From JALOLV01 sp046295175 (GTDB taxonomy: Bacteria; Bacteroidota; Bacteroidia; Cytophagales; Spirosomataceae), in contig JBKBNY010000004.1 in NCBI GenBank assembly GCA_046295175.1, positions 1 to 64,000 of the forward strand: a DNA stretch of 64,000 nt. Direction: 5' to 3'. Positions within the stretch are counted from its first letter, which is position 1, and the number at the start of each line of letters is the position of its first letter. A program made the translations under genes and the position numbers. The notes below the pieces were generated by a model. It searched no databases. It worked only from the letters and a program-made list of their open reading frames with translations, and was not told the origin of the DNA. Positions 42,554 to 51,721 of the stretch are shown piece after piece.

Positions 42554-45475
42554 ATGACCGCAAAATATAAAGTACTTCCACTCCTTATTTTTATATTCTC
42601 GTTATCGGTAAATGCACAAATAAGTGTTAATTTTCCGATGGATAAAGCTGTTTTTCAACGTAACTCCAACAACCAAGCAAACCTTAACATTGCTGGTACT
42701 TTAAATACTGCCGCAACCTCGATAGAGGCACGACTTTTGAATCCACTTACAAGTAATTCTGTAGTAATTGATTGGACGGTTATTCAAAACAATCCAATGG
42801 GTGGAGTTTTTTATGGTACAATATCAAATGTAAATGGTGGTTGGTACACGCTCGAAGTAAGAGCTAAAAGTGGCAATACTGTTATTGGCACGTCGAGTGT
42901 AAATCGGGTTGGAGTTGGGGAAGTTTTTATAATTGCTGGTCAATCGAATGCTCAAGGACTTGATAATTATGGAAGCGTCTCTTCAACTGATGAAAGAGTA
43001 GTTAACCACAATTGGAGCGGACAATTAGTAAACGGACAATGTTCAACGCAAATACCGATTTATCCAACTTTTTCACAACTTCAATCAAACAACAGTATTG
43101 CAACTTGGGGACATTCATCGTGGTGCTGGGGTAAGCTCGGAGACCTACTTGTGTCTAATTTGGGCATTCCTGTTGTATTTTTTAATACTGGTGTATCTGG
43201 AACTACCACAAAAAATTGGAAAGTAAGCTCTGATAATCAATCAACAACCAATATTTATACTGGTACCCCCTTTTGTGGCGGAGTGGTAGGCCCACCATAT
43301 AGAAATTTAAAAAATGCCTTAAATTATTATGCTTCTATTTATGGTGTCAGAGCCGTTTTATGGCACCAAGGCGAATCTGATGCTGACCCTCGAAACAACG
43401 AATACAATGGCGGACGACCTTCAACTCAAGATTATTACGATAATTTATCATATATTATCAATAAGTCCCGAACTGATTTCGGTAATAGTAATCTGCCGTG
43501 GGTTGTTTCTCGTGTATCGTATATAGGTGTAGGTACGCAATCTCCAACAACCTACCAACCAGTTATTGATGCACAAAATAACGCGATTTCTAACATAAAT
43601 AAAGTGTTTTCGGGACCGAATACCGATAATTTAACAAATCGTTTCTACGATGGTGATTACGTGCATTTTTCAGGTTCACAACTGGTTGACTTAGCAAATG
43701 CTTGGTATTCAGAACTCAACTCTTCATTTTTTTCAAATGCTACTCCTACTTCGGCAAAAGCATTACCAATCATAAACGTAAATTGTGTTGCAGGAAACCA
43801 GCTTCAGTTTATAGCACCCTCGGGCTACACTGCCTACAAATGGGTAAGAACTGATACGGGTAATAACGATTTTGAAAGTACAGCAGAAGCAACTACACAA
43901 AGTATCACTCGTTCGAGCGGAGAATATCGTTGTTATATGACAGATTCTCAGGGGAATATCGTTGTCTCTCAAACTGTAAAAGCAGAATACAATAGTTCAA
44001 TTTGTCCGTCTTGTGCAACCACAACATTTATGTCAGATATTTTGGAATCAAGTTCGACAAATGGAATTGGTAACTTCAAAAAGGATTTAGGCCACAGTGG
44101 AGCTACAATGACGCTCAATGGAAAAACATACAGCAAAGGATTGGGGGTTCATACAAATTCTGAAATTATTTACAACTTAAATGGCCTTTATGGTAGATTC
44201 GTATCAGATATTGGGATTGACGATGCAATCACACCATCAGATTGTGGTGGTCAAGGTGGGACAGCTATTTTTGAGGTTTATAGAGATAACGTATTGGCAT
44301 ATCAAAGCCCAATATTAAACAGAAACTCTTCAACTATCAATTTGAATATTAATGTAAATGGAGTTAATCAATTGAAGATTAAGGTTACCGACGCTGGCGA
44401 TAATAATTGGTGTGACCACGCAGACTGGGCTGGAGCAAGATTGTACTGCCCAGATAACTCTGCTCCAAGCACACCAACAAACTTGACAGCTTCAAACTTA
44501 ACTACAAAATGTGTCACACTCAGTTGGGGAGCATCAACCGATAATGTCGAAGTCGCTCAATATAAAATTTATAGAAATGGAAGTTTGATAGATTCCGTGG
44601 CGGCGAATATTCTATCCTATTCAATAACAAATTTACAAACAAATACTACTTATACTTTTGAAGTAAGGGCCGAAGATTATTCTAAAAATTTATCTTCATC
44701 GGCAACAACAAATGTTAACACTACACAAAATTTAGTTGTTTATTCAAATAAATGTATTGGTGTTTCGTCAATTCCTACAATAAATATGGCGGGTGGAACC
44801 TTTACATTATTAACCGCTGGTGCAAGTTTAAACACAACGACTGGTGAACTTAATACAAATACGGTAGGTACTTATCAAGTAAAATACAAAATTGGTTCAG
44901 GAACTTGTGCTGATAGTATAACAGTTGCTGTTTCGTTTAGTAGTCCACCTACACCGAGTATTTCAGCAAACAGAACTATTATTAATCAAGGTCAAAGTGT
45001 AACACTTACAGCAAATAATTGTGCAGGAACAGTAACTTGGACTGGAGGACAAACAACTACATCTATCACAATAAATCCGAGTTCATCGCAAGCTTACCAA
45101 CTCACTTGTAACTTAAATGGTTGTACTGGTAATGCATCAATAATCATCTTTGTAATATCACCTTGCGAAAATGCCTATTTAATTTCTTCGCCAAGTTTTA
45201 ATCTAAGTGGGCCAGCAAACGACTTAACCATTAGAGCGAGCCAAACAATAACAGTCTCAAGTTTATTGCTGAATCAGGCAAAACTCACTTTAAAAGCAGG
45301 CAAATCCATTACGATACAACCTGGATTTTATGCCGAAAGCAATACTGTTTTTAGAGCTGAGATTGAGAGTTGTACTGTTTCGGGTATTCGTCGCCGAACT
45401 GATTCATCAACAATCATAAATCCTTTTGTGATTGAATCTGCAATTTTGCCCAAAAACGAATCGAATCCTAAATAA
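42554..45475 (+). CDS. Large secreted SGNH esterase with NPCBM, FN3 and 3-coathanger-stack domains
   Basis: A 973-residue protein with a signal peptide (about 1-21, SVNAQ). The SGNH/sialate O-acetylesterase-like domain (about 125-390) has S131 in AGQSNAQG, the LWHQGESD motif, and D368/H371 in DYVHFSG. An NPCBM carbohydrate-binding domain (about 495-630) has YSKGLGVHTNSEI and DAGDNNWCDHADWA. FN3 (about 637-725) and Ig/PKD-like regions follow. A 3-coathanger-stack-like repeat (about 870-940, LKAGKSITIQPGFYAE) comes before a short tail. No obvious T9SS KxxxK tail is seen. It probably deacetylates a complex glycan. Confidence 0.85.
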   Translation: MTAKYKVLPLLIFIFSLSVNAQISVNFPMDKAVFQRNSNNQANLNIAGTLNTAATSIEARLLNPLTSNSVVIDWTVIQNNPMGGVFYGTISNVNGGWYTLEVRAKSGNTVIGTSSVNRVGVGEVFIIAGQSNAQGLDNYGSVSSTDERVVNHNWSGQLVNGQCSTQIPIYPTFSQLQSNNSIATWGHSSWCWGKLGDLLVSNLGIPVVFFNTGVSGTTTKNWKVSSDNQSTTNIYTGTPFCGGVVGPPYRNLKNALNYYASIYGVRAVLWHQGESDADPRNNEYNGGRPSTQDYYDNLSYIINKSRTDFGNSNLPWVVSRVSYIGVGTQSPTTYQPVIDAQNNAISNINKVFSGPNTDNLTNRFYDGDYVHFSGSQLVDLANAWYSELNSSFFSNATPTSAKALPIINVNCVAGNQLQFIAPSGYTAYKWVRTDTGNNDFESTAEATTQSITRSSGEYRCYMTDSQGNIVVSQTVKAEYNSSICPSCATTTFMSDILESSSTNGIGNFKKDLGHSGATMTLNGKTYSKGLGVHTNSEIIYNLNGLYGRFVSDIGIDDAITPSDCGGQGGTAIFEVYRDNVLAYQSPILNRNSSTINLNINVNGVNQLKIKVTDAGDNNWCDHADWAGARLYCPDNSAPSTPTNLTASNLTTKCVTLSWGASTDNVEVAQYKIYRNGSLIDSVAANILSYSITNLQTNTTYTFEVRAEDYSKNLSSSATTNVNTTQNLVVYSNKCIGVSSIPTINMAGGTFTLLTAGASLNTTTGELNTNTVGTYQVKYKIGSGTCADSITVAVSFSSPPTPSISANRTIINQGQSVTLTANNCAGTVTWTGGQTTTSITINPSSSQAYQLTCNLNGCTGNASIIIFVISPCENAYLISSPSFNLSGPANDLTIRASQTITVSSLLLNQAKLTLKAGKSITIQPGFYAESNTVFRAEIESCTVSGIRRRTDSSTIINPFVIESAILPKNESNPK

Positions 45476-45504
45476 TCTCTGCCATTCTGTCAGTATTTTA
45501 AGCC

Positions 45505-45521
45505 TTGGCACATCCATTGTT
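45505..45521 (+). promoter_or_regulatory. Sigma-54-like element upstream of dnaK
   Basis: TTGGCAC-ATCCA-TTGTT has the GG spacing of a -24/-12 promoter, but the -12 GC is GT. No TAnnTTTG box is seen upstream of dnaK. This is a weak match, reported only because the usual box is missing. Confidence 0.2.
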
Positions 45522-45568
45522 CAATAACTGTACAACAAATATTGTATAATTATTACTGACATATAATC

Positions 45569-47470
45569 ATGGGAAAAATTATCGGAATTGACTTAGGAAC
45601 AACCAACTCTTGTGTTGCTGTGATGGAGGGTAATGAGCCTGTTGTAATCGCAAACAGCGAAGGAGCTCGCACAACACCTTCGATTGTTGCATTTATGGAC
45701 AACGGTGAGAAGAAAGTGGGTGCCCCTGCCAAACGCCAAGCAATTACAAATCCTAAAAACACAATTCAATCTGTAAAGCGTTTCATGGGAAAACGCTACA
45801 ATGAAGTAGGAAGCGAGCTTAAAACCATTGCTTACGATGTTGAGCAGGGTCCAAATAATACTCCACGTGTAAAAATTGGAGACCGTCAATACACTCCACA
45901 AGAAATTTCTGCATTCATTCTTCAAAAAATGAAGCAAACTGCCGAAGATTACCTCGGTACAACCGTAACAGAGGCAGTTATTACAGTTCCTGCATATTTT
46001 AACGATGCCGAGCGTCAAGCTACTAAAGAGGCTGGTGTGATTGCTGGTTTGGATGTAAAACGTATCATCAATGAGCCTACTGCGGCGGCATTGGCGTATG
46101 GTCTTGATAAACAAGGTAAAGATGCCAAAATCGCGGTTTTTGACCTTGGTGGTGGTACATTCGATATTTCAATCTTGGAATTGGGTGATGGTGTATTTGA
46201 AGTAAAATCAACCGATGGTGATACTCACCTTGGTGGAGATGACTTCGACCAAGTAATCATTGATTGGCTTGCCGAAGAATTCAAAAAAGACGAAGGTATT
46301 GATTTGAGAGTTGATGCAATGGCTCTTCAACGCTTAAAAGAAGCAGCAGAACGTGCTAAAATTGAATTGTCAAGTTCTACTCAAACAGAAATCAACCTAC
46401 CATATATATTCCCTGTAAACGGAATCCCAAAACACTTAGTACGCTCATTAACTCGTGCCAAATTCGAGCAATTAGCCGATACTTTGATTCAACGTATGAT
46501 TGAGCCTTGCCGTCGTGCCATGAAAAACGCTGGCATGAGTAATTCAGACATCGATGAAGTAATCTTAGTTGGTGGTTCGACTCGTATCCCAAGAGTTGTT
46601 GAAGAAGTTGAGAAATTCTTCGGCAAAAAACCTTCAAAAGGTGTAAACCCAGATGAAGCGGTGGCAATTGGTGCGGCAATCCAAGGTGGTGTTTTGACTG
46701 GTGAAGTTAAAGACATTCTATTGTTAGATGTTATTCCATTGTCGCTTGGTATCGAAACTTTAGGTGGTGTATTCACTAAGTTGATTGATGCCAATACGAC
46801 GATTCCAACTAAAAAATCTGAAACATTCTCAACTGCGGCTGATAACCAACCAAGTGTAGAATTGCACGTCTTACAAGGCGAACGTCCAATGGCAAATCAA
46901 AACCGTACATTAGGACGATTCCACTTAGATGGTATTCCACCAGCACCAAGAGGAGTTCCTCAGATTGAAGTAACTTTCGATGTTGATGCAAACGGTATCT
47001 TGAATGTAACAGCTAAAGACAAAGGTACTGGTCGTGAGCAGAAAATCCGTATTGAAGCATCAAGTGGTTTGACCGATGCCGAAATCGAAAAAATGCGTGC
47101 AGAAGCCAAAGCAAACGAAGCGGCTGATAAAGCAGAACGCGAATTAGTTGATAAAGTAAATGCTGCAGATACAATGGTTTTCAGCACCGAAAAACAATTG
47201 AAAGAATATGGCGATAAACTTTCGGCTGGCAATAAAACCGCAATCGAATCTGCATTGGCAGAATTGAAGGCTGCACACGCCGCTCGTAACGCTTCTCAAA
47301 TTGATGCTGCAATGGAGAAAATCAACGCTGCATGGCAAGCTGCATCGCAAGAAATGTACGCTGCAGGTGCTACTCCAGGGGCAGATGCAACTGGACAAGC
47401 TAATGGCCAATCGGCTGGTGCAACTGCAGACGAAGGTGTAACAGATGTAAATTACGAAGAAGTAAAATAA
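45569..47470 (+). CDS. dnaK: Molecular chaperone DnaK (Hsp70)
   Basis: A 633-residue Hsp70. The ATPase domain contains IGIDLGTTNSCVAV (residues 4-17), INEPTAAALAYGLDK, the phosphate-2 motif FDLGGGTFDIS and GGSTRIP. The substrate-binding domain starts after LLLDVIPLSLGIETLGG and is followed by the helical lid and a disordered Ala/Gly tail ending in EEVK. It refolds proteins with DnaJ and GrpE. Neither dnaJ nor grpE is adjacent. The gene has its own terminator. Confidence 0.98.
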   Translation: MGKIIGIDLGTTNSCVAVMEGNEPVVIANSEGARTTPSIVAFMDNGEKKVGAPAKRQAITNPKNTIQSVKRFMGKRYNEVGSELKTIAYDVEQGPNNTPRVKIGDRQYTPQEISAFILQKMKQTAEDYLGTTVTEAVITVPAYFNDAERQATKEAGVIAGLDVKRIINEPTAAALAYGLDKQGKDAKIAVFDLGGGTFDISILELGDGVFEVKSTDGDTHLGGDDFDQVIIDWLAEEFKKDEGIDLRVDAMALQRLKEAAERAKIELSSSTQTEINLPYIFPVNGIPKHLVRSLTRAKFEQLADTLIQRMIEPCRRAMKNAGMSNSDIDEVILVGGSTRIPRVVEEVEKFFGKKPSKGVNPDEAVAIGAAIQGGVLTGEVKDILLLDVIPLSLGIETLGGVFTKLIDANTTIPTKKSETFSTAADNQPSVELHVLQGERPMANQNRTLGRFHLDGIPPAPRGVPQIEVTFDVDANGILNVTAKDKGTGREQKIRIEASSGLTDAEIEKMRAEAKANEAADKAERELVDKVNAADTMVFSTEKQLKEYGDKLSAGNKTAIESALAELKAAHAARNASQIDAAMEKINAAWQAASQEMYAAGATPGADATGQANGQSAGATADEGVTDVNYEEVK

Positions 47471-47491
47471 TCGTAATAAATATAGATTACT

Positions 47492-47517
47492 AAAGGCTCT
47501 CCAAATGGAGAGCCTTT
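47492..47517 (+). terminator. Intrinsic terminator of dnaK
   Basis: Perfect 11-bp stem AAAGGCTCTCC / GGAGAGCCTTT, 4-nt loop, T6 run. Confidence 0.9.
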
Positions 47518-47635
47518 TTTGTAACCGTTTGATAATCAGCACTACCGTTAAATAAAATGCGTAATTATACTTGAAGAAATTGCTGAAAATTTATTCTAAA
47601 TTAGCTTCTGTTGTTCTACCCTAAAATTTAATAGC

Positions 47636-49612
47636 ATGAAAGCTTTTCTAAAACTAATTATTGACATCCTTAGTGCAATTCGTCGTTGTTTTATTCCTGT
47701 AGGATTCGTAATTATTAATCTACTGATTGTATGGTTTATTTTAAGTACTGAACAAGCACAAGATACGCTTGAACAAATCAATACAGACAATAGAAAAGAT
47801 TATATCGTTTTAGTAAGTTTATCAATCTGGGCTTTAATTATCTACATTAATTCGCACGTAGCACTTAGATACTCATTAATTTATGATGACTGTACACCCG
47901 AACAAGTCGTAAAATTCTGCGACTTAATGATTCAGAAAATTCCTGTTTCATTGGTATTCGGAATGTATCTATTAGTGTTATCACAAATACCTCAAATCTC
48001 GTTTGAATCATCAATTTTTAGAAATTATTTAGTTTCATTAATCCTATCAATATTATTATTCGGTTTTGTCGAATACAAAAAACTACTACCTAAAATTGCA
48101 CCGTACAAAGAAAAAATCAATCAATTTTTTAGCACCAAATGGATTACTGAAATTCTAAAAAAAGGTAAAAACACTTCAATATTGTATTTGATGATTGTAA
48201 TATTAGGAATAATCCAGTTAATATATATTTATCTGTTTTTTTGGTTTGAAGTAGAACTAAGCTCGATGTTCTCAACTTTTGAAGTAATAATTTTTGCAGC
48301 GAGTTTCTGGTTATTTCCATCACTATTTTTAAGTGTATTATCAGGGCGATACCGAATCTCAGCATATACAATATTTGTAATTTACATTTGGTTTATTAGT
48401 GAGTTCAATAATAACCATGAAATCAGGACATTTGAGGATACCGACCATATAATCAACGAAAGATTTACAGACACAACTTACCTCAGAAAATGGGTTGAAG
48501 AATTAATTGCAGAGGAGAATAAATTAGGAAATCAGAACGGAGTGATACCAATCTATTTGATTGCGGGAGAGGGAGGCGGAATAAGAGCTGCTTACTGGAC
48601 AGGGAATCTACTTACAAAGTTTGATAGTGTTGACGACCGATTTAATCGAAGAATCTTAGCCTTTTCAAGTGTTTCGGGAAGTACCTTAGGAGTAGGCTTT
48701 TATCAATCACTTAAATTTCAAAAAGAGAAAAAAATAAATGATAAAATGCAAAAAGTATGCGGAAATGATTTTTTAACTCCGCTTGCTATCGGTTTTTTAT
48801 TTAGAGATATGATTCAGAGGATGATTCCTTTACCGATACCGCAATTTGATAGAGCTCGTTTTTTAGAGGATGGTTTTTCTTATTATTATTCTAAAAATAT
48901 TCAAAAAAGTACACTTGATAGTTCATTTTTGACTATCAATAAATTAGTAAATTACTCTAATCCTATTGTAATTTATAATTCAACTGAAGTTGAAACCGGT
49001 CGGAAATCTGTAATTTCTAACGTAAAACCAACAGATAACTATTTTTGGGATACAGTTGATGCTTTGGATAGTATTAAAGCAGATATTCCATTAAAAACAG
49101 CAATTTCACTAAGTGCAAGGTTTCCGATTGTGACTCCGCCAGCACTAATAAAAAGGGATGGAAAAAAAATTGTGCATTTAGTAGATGGTGGTTACTTTGA
49201 GAACACCGGTCTCCACACGATTTTCCAAATATTGAGAATGATGAATGGTACACTGAAACCTTCACAAAAACTAAGAATAAGACCAACAATCTTATTTTTA
49301 AAAAATGGGGGAACTGAATTAAACATGAACCCAAAAACAAAAAGGGTTGATGCCTTGAAAAATGATTATGAATATGCTCCTATTTATGCTTTTATTAATG
49401 CTTGGGATAGAAAAAGCATTCCGATACATTATGAATTGTCAAAAATTGTGTGCGAAATCTACAAAACACCATCTATTGACACAGAAGCTAATATAATACC
49501 ATATTACCTCAATCGAAAGCAAAGAAAACTGCCTTTGGGATGGACATTGTCAGATAAATCAAAAGAAGAAATACAGAGGCAAGTAATACAAATGCCAGTG
49601 GTTTTAAGATGA
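47636..49612 (+). CDS. Membrane-anchored patatin/cPLA2-like phospholipase
   Basis: A 658-residue protein with about eight N-terminal membrane segments (residues 15-270) fused to a cytoplasmic or periplasmic lipase domain (about 300-600). The oxyanion loop is GEGGGIRAAYW (G311-G315). The nucleophile elbow reads SVSGS with S347, closer to the GxSGS of cytosolic phospholipase A2 than to the GxSxG of standard patatins. The dyad Asp is D517 in VDGGYFENTG. It likely hydrolyses lipid acyl chains; substrate unknown. Monocistronic. Confidence 0.83.
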   Translation: MKAFLKLIIDILSAIRRCFIPVGFVIINLLIVWFILSTEQAQDTLEQINTDNRKDYIVLVSLSIWALIIYINSHVALRYSLIYDDCTPEQVVKFCDLMIQKIPVSLVFGMYLLVLSQIPQISFESSIFRNYLVSLILSILLFGFVEYKKLLPKIAPYKEKINQFFSTKWITEILKKGKNTSILYLMIVILGIIQLIYIYLFFWFEVELSSMFSTFEVIIFAASFWLFPSLFLSVLSGRYRISAYTIFVIYIWFISEFNNNHEIRTFEDTDHIINERFTDTTYLRKWVEELIAEENKLGNQNGVIPIYLIAGEGGGIRAAYWTGNLLTKFDSVDDRFNRRILAFSSVSGSTLGVGFYQSLKFQKEKKINDKMQKVCGNDFLTPLAIGFLFRDMIQRMIPLPIPQFDRARFLEDGFSYYYSKNIQKSTLDSSFLTINKLVNYSNPIVIYNSTEVETGRKSVISNVKPTDNYFWDTVDALDSIKADIPLKTAISLSARFPIVTPPALIKRDGKKIVHLVDGGYFENTGLHTIFQILRMMNGTLKPSQKLRIRPTILFLKNGGTELNMNPKTKRVDALKNDYEYAPIYAFINAWDRKSIPIHYELSKIVCEIYKTPSIDTEANIIPYYLNRKQRKLPLGWTLSDKSKEEIQRQVIQMPVVLR

Positions 49613-49614
49613 AA

Positions 49615-49643
49615 AAAGGTCGTTGGCAAAGCCAATGACCTTT
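49615..49643 (+). terminator. Terminator of the patatin-like gene
   Basis: A 13-bp stem AAAGGTCGTTGGC / GCCAATGACCTTT (one G-U pair) with a 3-nt loop, directly after the stop codon. Confidence 0.75.
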
Positions 49644-49777
49644 CTAATTCCCAAAATACCATCACCTTAAAAGTGATTTCTAATACAATTAACGAAAGTA
49701 TTTCCTAAACGTTATTGCTTAAACTACCAATTTGAAATACACTAAGACGAATGCCACGAATTAATAGATTATAGATG

Positions 49778-50476
49778 TCACCTATTGATTCGTTTTAATA
49801 AGTCTTCGGCGTATTGTTCACTTACAGGTACAGTAGCATTGGCAATGTTTATTTTGAGATTTCTGATTGAGTCAATTTTATCTAAACTTACAATAAATGA
49901 TTTATGTACTCTCATAAAATTCATTACTTGTAGTTTTTCTTCAATGCTTTTCATTGTCATTCTTGTAATTACCGGGCGGCTCTGAGTCGAAAGGTAAATT
50001 TTGATATAATCTTTCAAACCTTCAATGTAAGTAATATCAGCGTAGCGAATCTTAACTAATGAGTAATCGGCATTAACAAAGAAATATTCTTCGGTAGGTT
50101 TTACTATGTTATTGTGAGATTTAAGGTTAAAGATTTCTTGAGCCTTGTTGCAGGCCTTTAAAAAACGCTCGAATGAAACTGGTTTCAATAAGTAATCTAC
50201 AACATCCAATTCAAAGCCTTCAAGTGCAAATTGCTCATAGGCTGTAATGAAGATGACTAACGGATTATTTGTTAGACTTTTAAGAAACTGAATGCCCGTA
50301 ATGCCGGGCATCTGAATATCTAAAAAAATCAAATCTACTGGTTCGGTTTGAAGTACTTCCATCGCCTCAAAGGCATTCTGGCAGGTTTTGACCAAATGTA
50401 GGTTTGGTACTTGTTTAATATTATCTTCGAGTAAATCTAATGCTAAGGGTTCGTCATCTACTGCAATACAACGCAT
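49778..50476 (-). CDS. LytTR-type response regulator
   Basis: A 232-residue two-domain regulator. The receiver domain (1-115) has acidic residues D7/D8, phospho-acceptor D53 in FLDIQMPG, T in FITAYEQFA and K in LLKP. The C-terminal LytTR DNA-binding domain (about 130-230) contains DYIKIYL and FMRVHKSFIVSLDKI. It is 11 bases after the histidine kinase gene, so the two form a two-component system. Target genes are unknown; the neighbouring starch genes are one candidate by position only. Confidence 0.94.
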   Translation of the reverse strand: MRCIAVDDEPLALDLLEDNIKQVPNLHLVKTCQNAFEAMEVLQTEPVDLIFLDIQMPGITGIQFLKSLTNNPLVIFITAYEQFALEGFELDVVDYLLKPVSFERFLKACNKAQEIFNLKSHNNIVKPTEEYFFVNADYSLVKIRYADITYIEGLKDYIKIYLSTQSRPVITRMTMKSIEEKLQVMNFMRVHKSFIVSLDKIDSIRNLKINIANATVPVSEQYAEDLLKRINR

Positions 50477-50487
50477 CTTTATAAATT

Positions 50488-51582
50488 TTATTGATAAACT
50501 GTACTTTCTAACACTCTGGACTGAATGTTTCTCGGATTTGGTTTAAACGAGGTTTTGAGTGTAAGCTCTAATCTAACCGAATATAAACCGTTTTCTTGTG
50601 AAATAATTAATTCATGGTTGTTTGGATATAATAATTCAAGTCTTCGGCGAACATTATGTAATCCAATACCCGAATTCCCGTCTTTTGTTTCTACAAAATC
50701 ACTATTAAATTTATTTTCGACTTCAAAGATAAGTTTATTTTCTTCGATTTGCATCAAAATATCAATAGTTGGTGATTTTACAAGGCTAACACCGTGTTTG
50801 AACGAGTTTTCGATGAACGGAATCAGCAACATTGGCTCAATCGTTTTACTCGATGTTACATTATAAGACTCAAAATTTATTTGAACATACCCACCAAACC
50901 TCAACTTTTGTAAATCAATATAGCTTTGCAAATATTTTAATTCTTTGTCTAATGTTACAAGCGAATCATCAGATTCGTAAAGCATGTATCTCAATAATTC
51001 TGACATTTTAATCAAAACTGGTTCAACCATATCTGATTTTTTTCGAGCCAATGAAACTAAACTATTGAGGAGATTGAACATAAAATGTGGAGAAATCTGA
51101 GAACGTAAAAAAGAAAGTTCAGACTTCATTCTTTCGCTTTCTAACTCTCTTTGGTTGATTTGAGCATTATTATAATCCATAAAAAAACGATAACCAATGC
51201 TGATTGCAAATACCGAAATTAAGAGCATCAATGTACTCGGACTAAAGTATTTGTATTTGAATTGTTCAAATAAAGCCGACTTTAGCATGTAGTTGAGGTT
51301 TCCGAGAGCATAAAAGATTGCGACCACAATCACCGCGTAGAGAATCATTCCTCTGGTTTTTAAAACTTTTGGAATCAGGATTTCGGAATTTAAATAGAAA
51401 ATAAGTATCGAGAAAAAGTTAATAAATAGAATTATATAAAGTTGTATTGTGATTTTTCCTTCGTCTGTGAAAAGTTGTAAAGTAGCATCGCTCGGAAGCA
51501 GAATTAACAAAATCGGAAAGTACATGTAACAAACCCAGAGGATTACATGCAGTAAAACTTTGTTCTTATTAAATTTTTCCAT
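50488..51582 (-). CDS. LytS/YehU-type sensor histidine kinase
   Basis: A 364-residue kinase from the ATG at 51582; the frame extends nine codons to a TTG at 51609, which is less likely. Four hydrophobic segments (about 10-130) are followed by a short coiled coil and the His_kinase domain with the phospho-acceptor His in QISPHFMFNLLNSL. The ATPase part has the N box NSFKHGV and the G box GIGLHNVRRRLELLYP. It lacks an obvious extracellular sensor domain, so the signal may be in the membrane. Confidence 0.92.
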   Translation of the reverse strand: MEKFNKNKVLLHVILWVCYMYFPILLILLPSDATLQLFTDEGKITIQLYIILFINFFSILIFYLNSEILIPKVLKTRGMILYAVIVVAIFYALGNLNYMLKSALFEQFKYKYFSPSTLMLLISVFAISIGYRFFMDYNNAQINQRELESERMKSELSFLRSQISPHFMFNLLNSLVSLARKKSDMVEPVLIKMSELLRYMLYESDDSLVTLDKELKYLQSYIDLQKLRFGGYVQINFESYNVTSSKTIEPMLLIPFIENSFKHGVSLVKSPTIDILMQIEENKLIFEVENKFNSDFVETKDGNSGIGLHNVRRRLELLYPNNHELIISQENGLYSVRLELTLKTSFKPNPRNIQSRVLESTVYQ

Positions 51583-51659
51583 AGAATAGATGAAGTAAAA
51601 TTTCTTCAAAATACTAAGAAGTAGCTTATTTCACAATTAATTTGTTTTAATCTCACAAA

Positions 51660-51684
51660 AAAACCTCGAATAAATCGAGGTTTT
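51660..51684 (-). terminator. Intrinsic terminator of the amylase-MFS operon
   Basis: Perfect 10-bp stem AAAACCTCGA / TCGAGGTTTT with a 5-nt loop; the minus strand continues in a run of T. It is about 40 bases past the MFS stop. Confidence 0.85.
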
Positions 51685-51721
51685 GGTAAAAAAATCTTTA
51701 TTTAAGTTAAAATAATATCAG

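Noticed and set aside
45593..46114. Minus-strand open frame of 173 codons inside dnaK
   Set aside because: Antisense shadow of a highly conserved, codon-biased gene; Cys/His-rich composition arises from the reverse reading.
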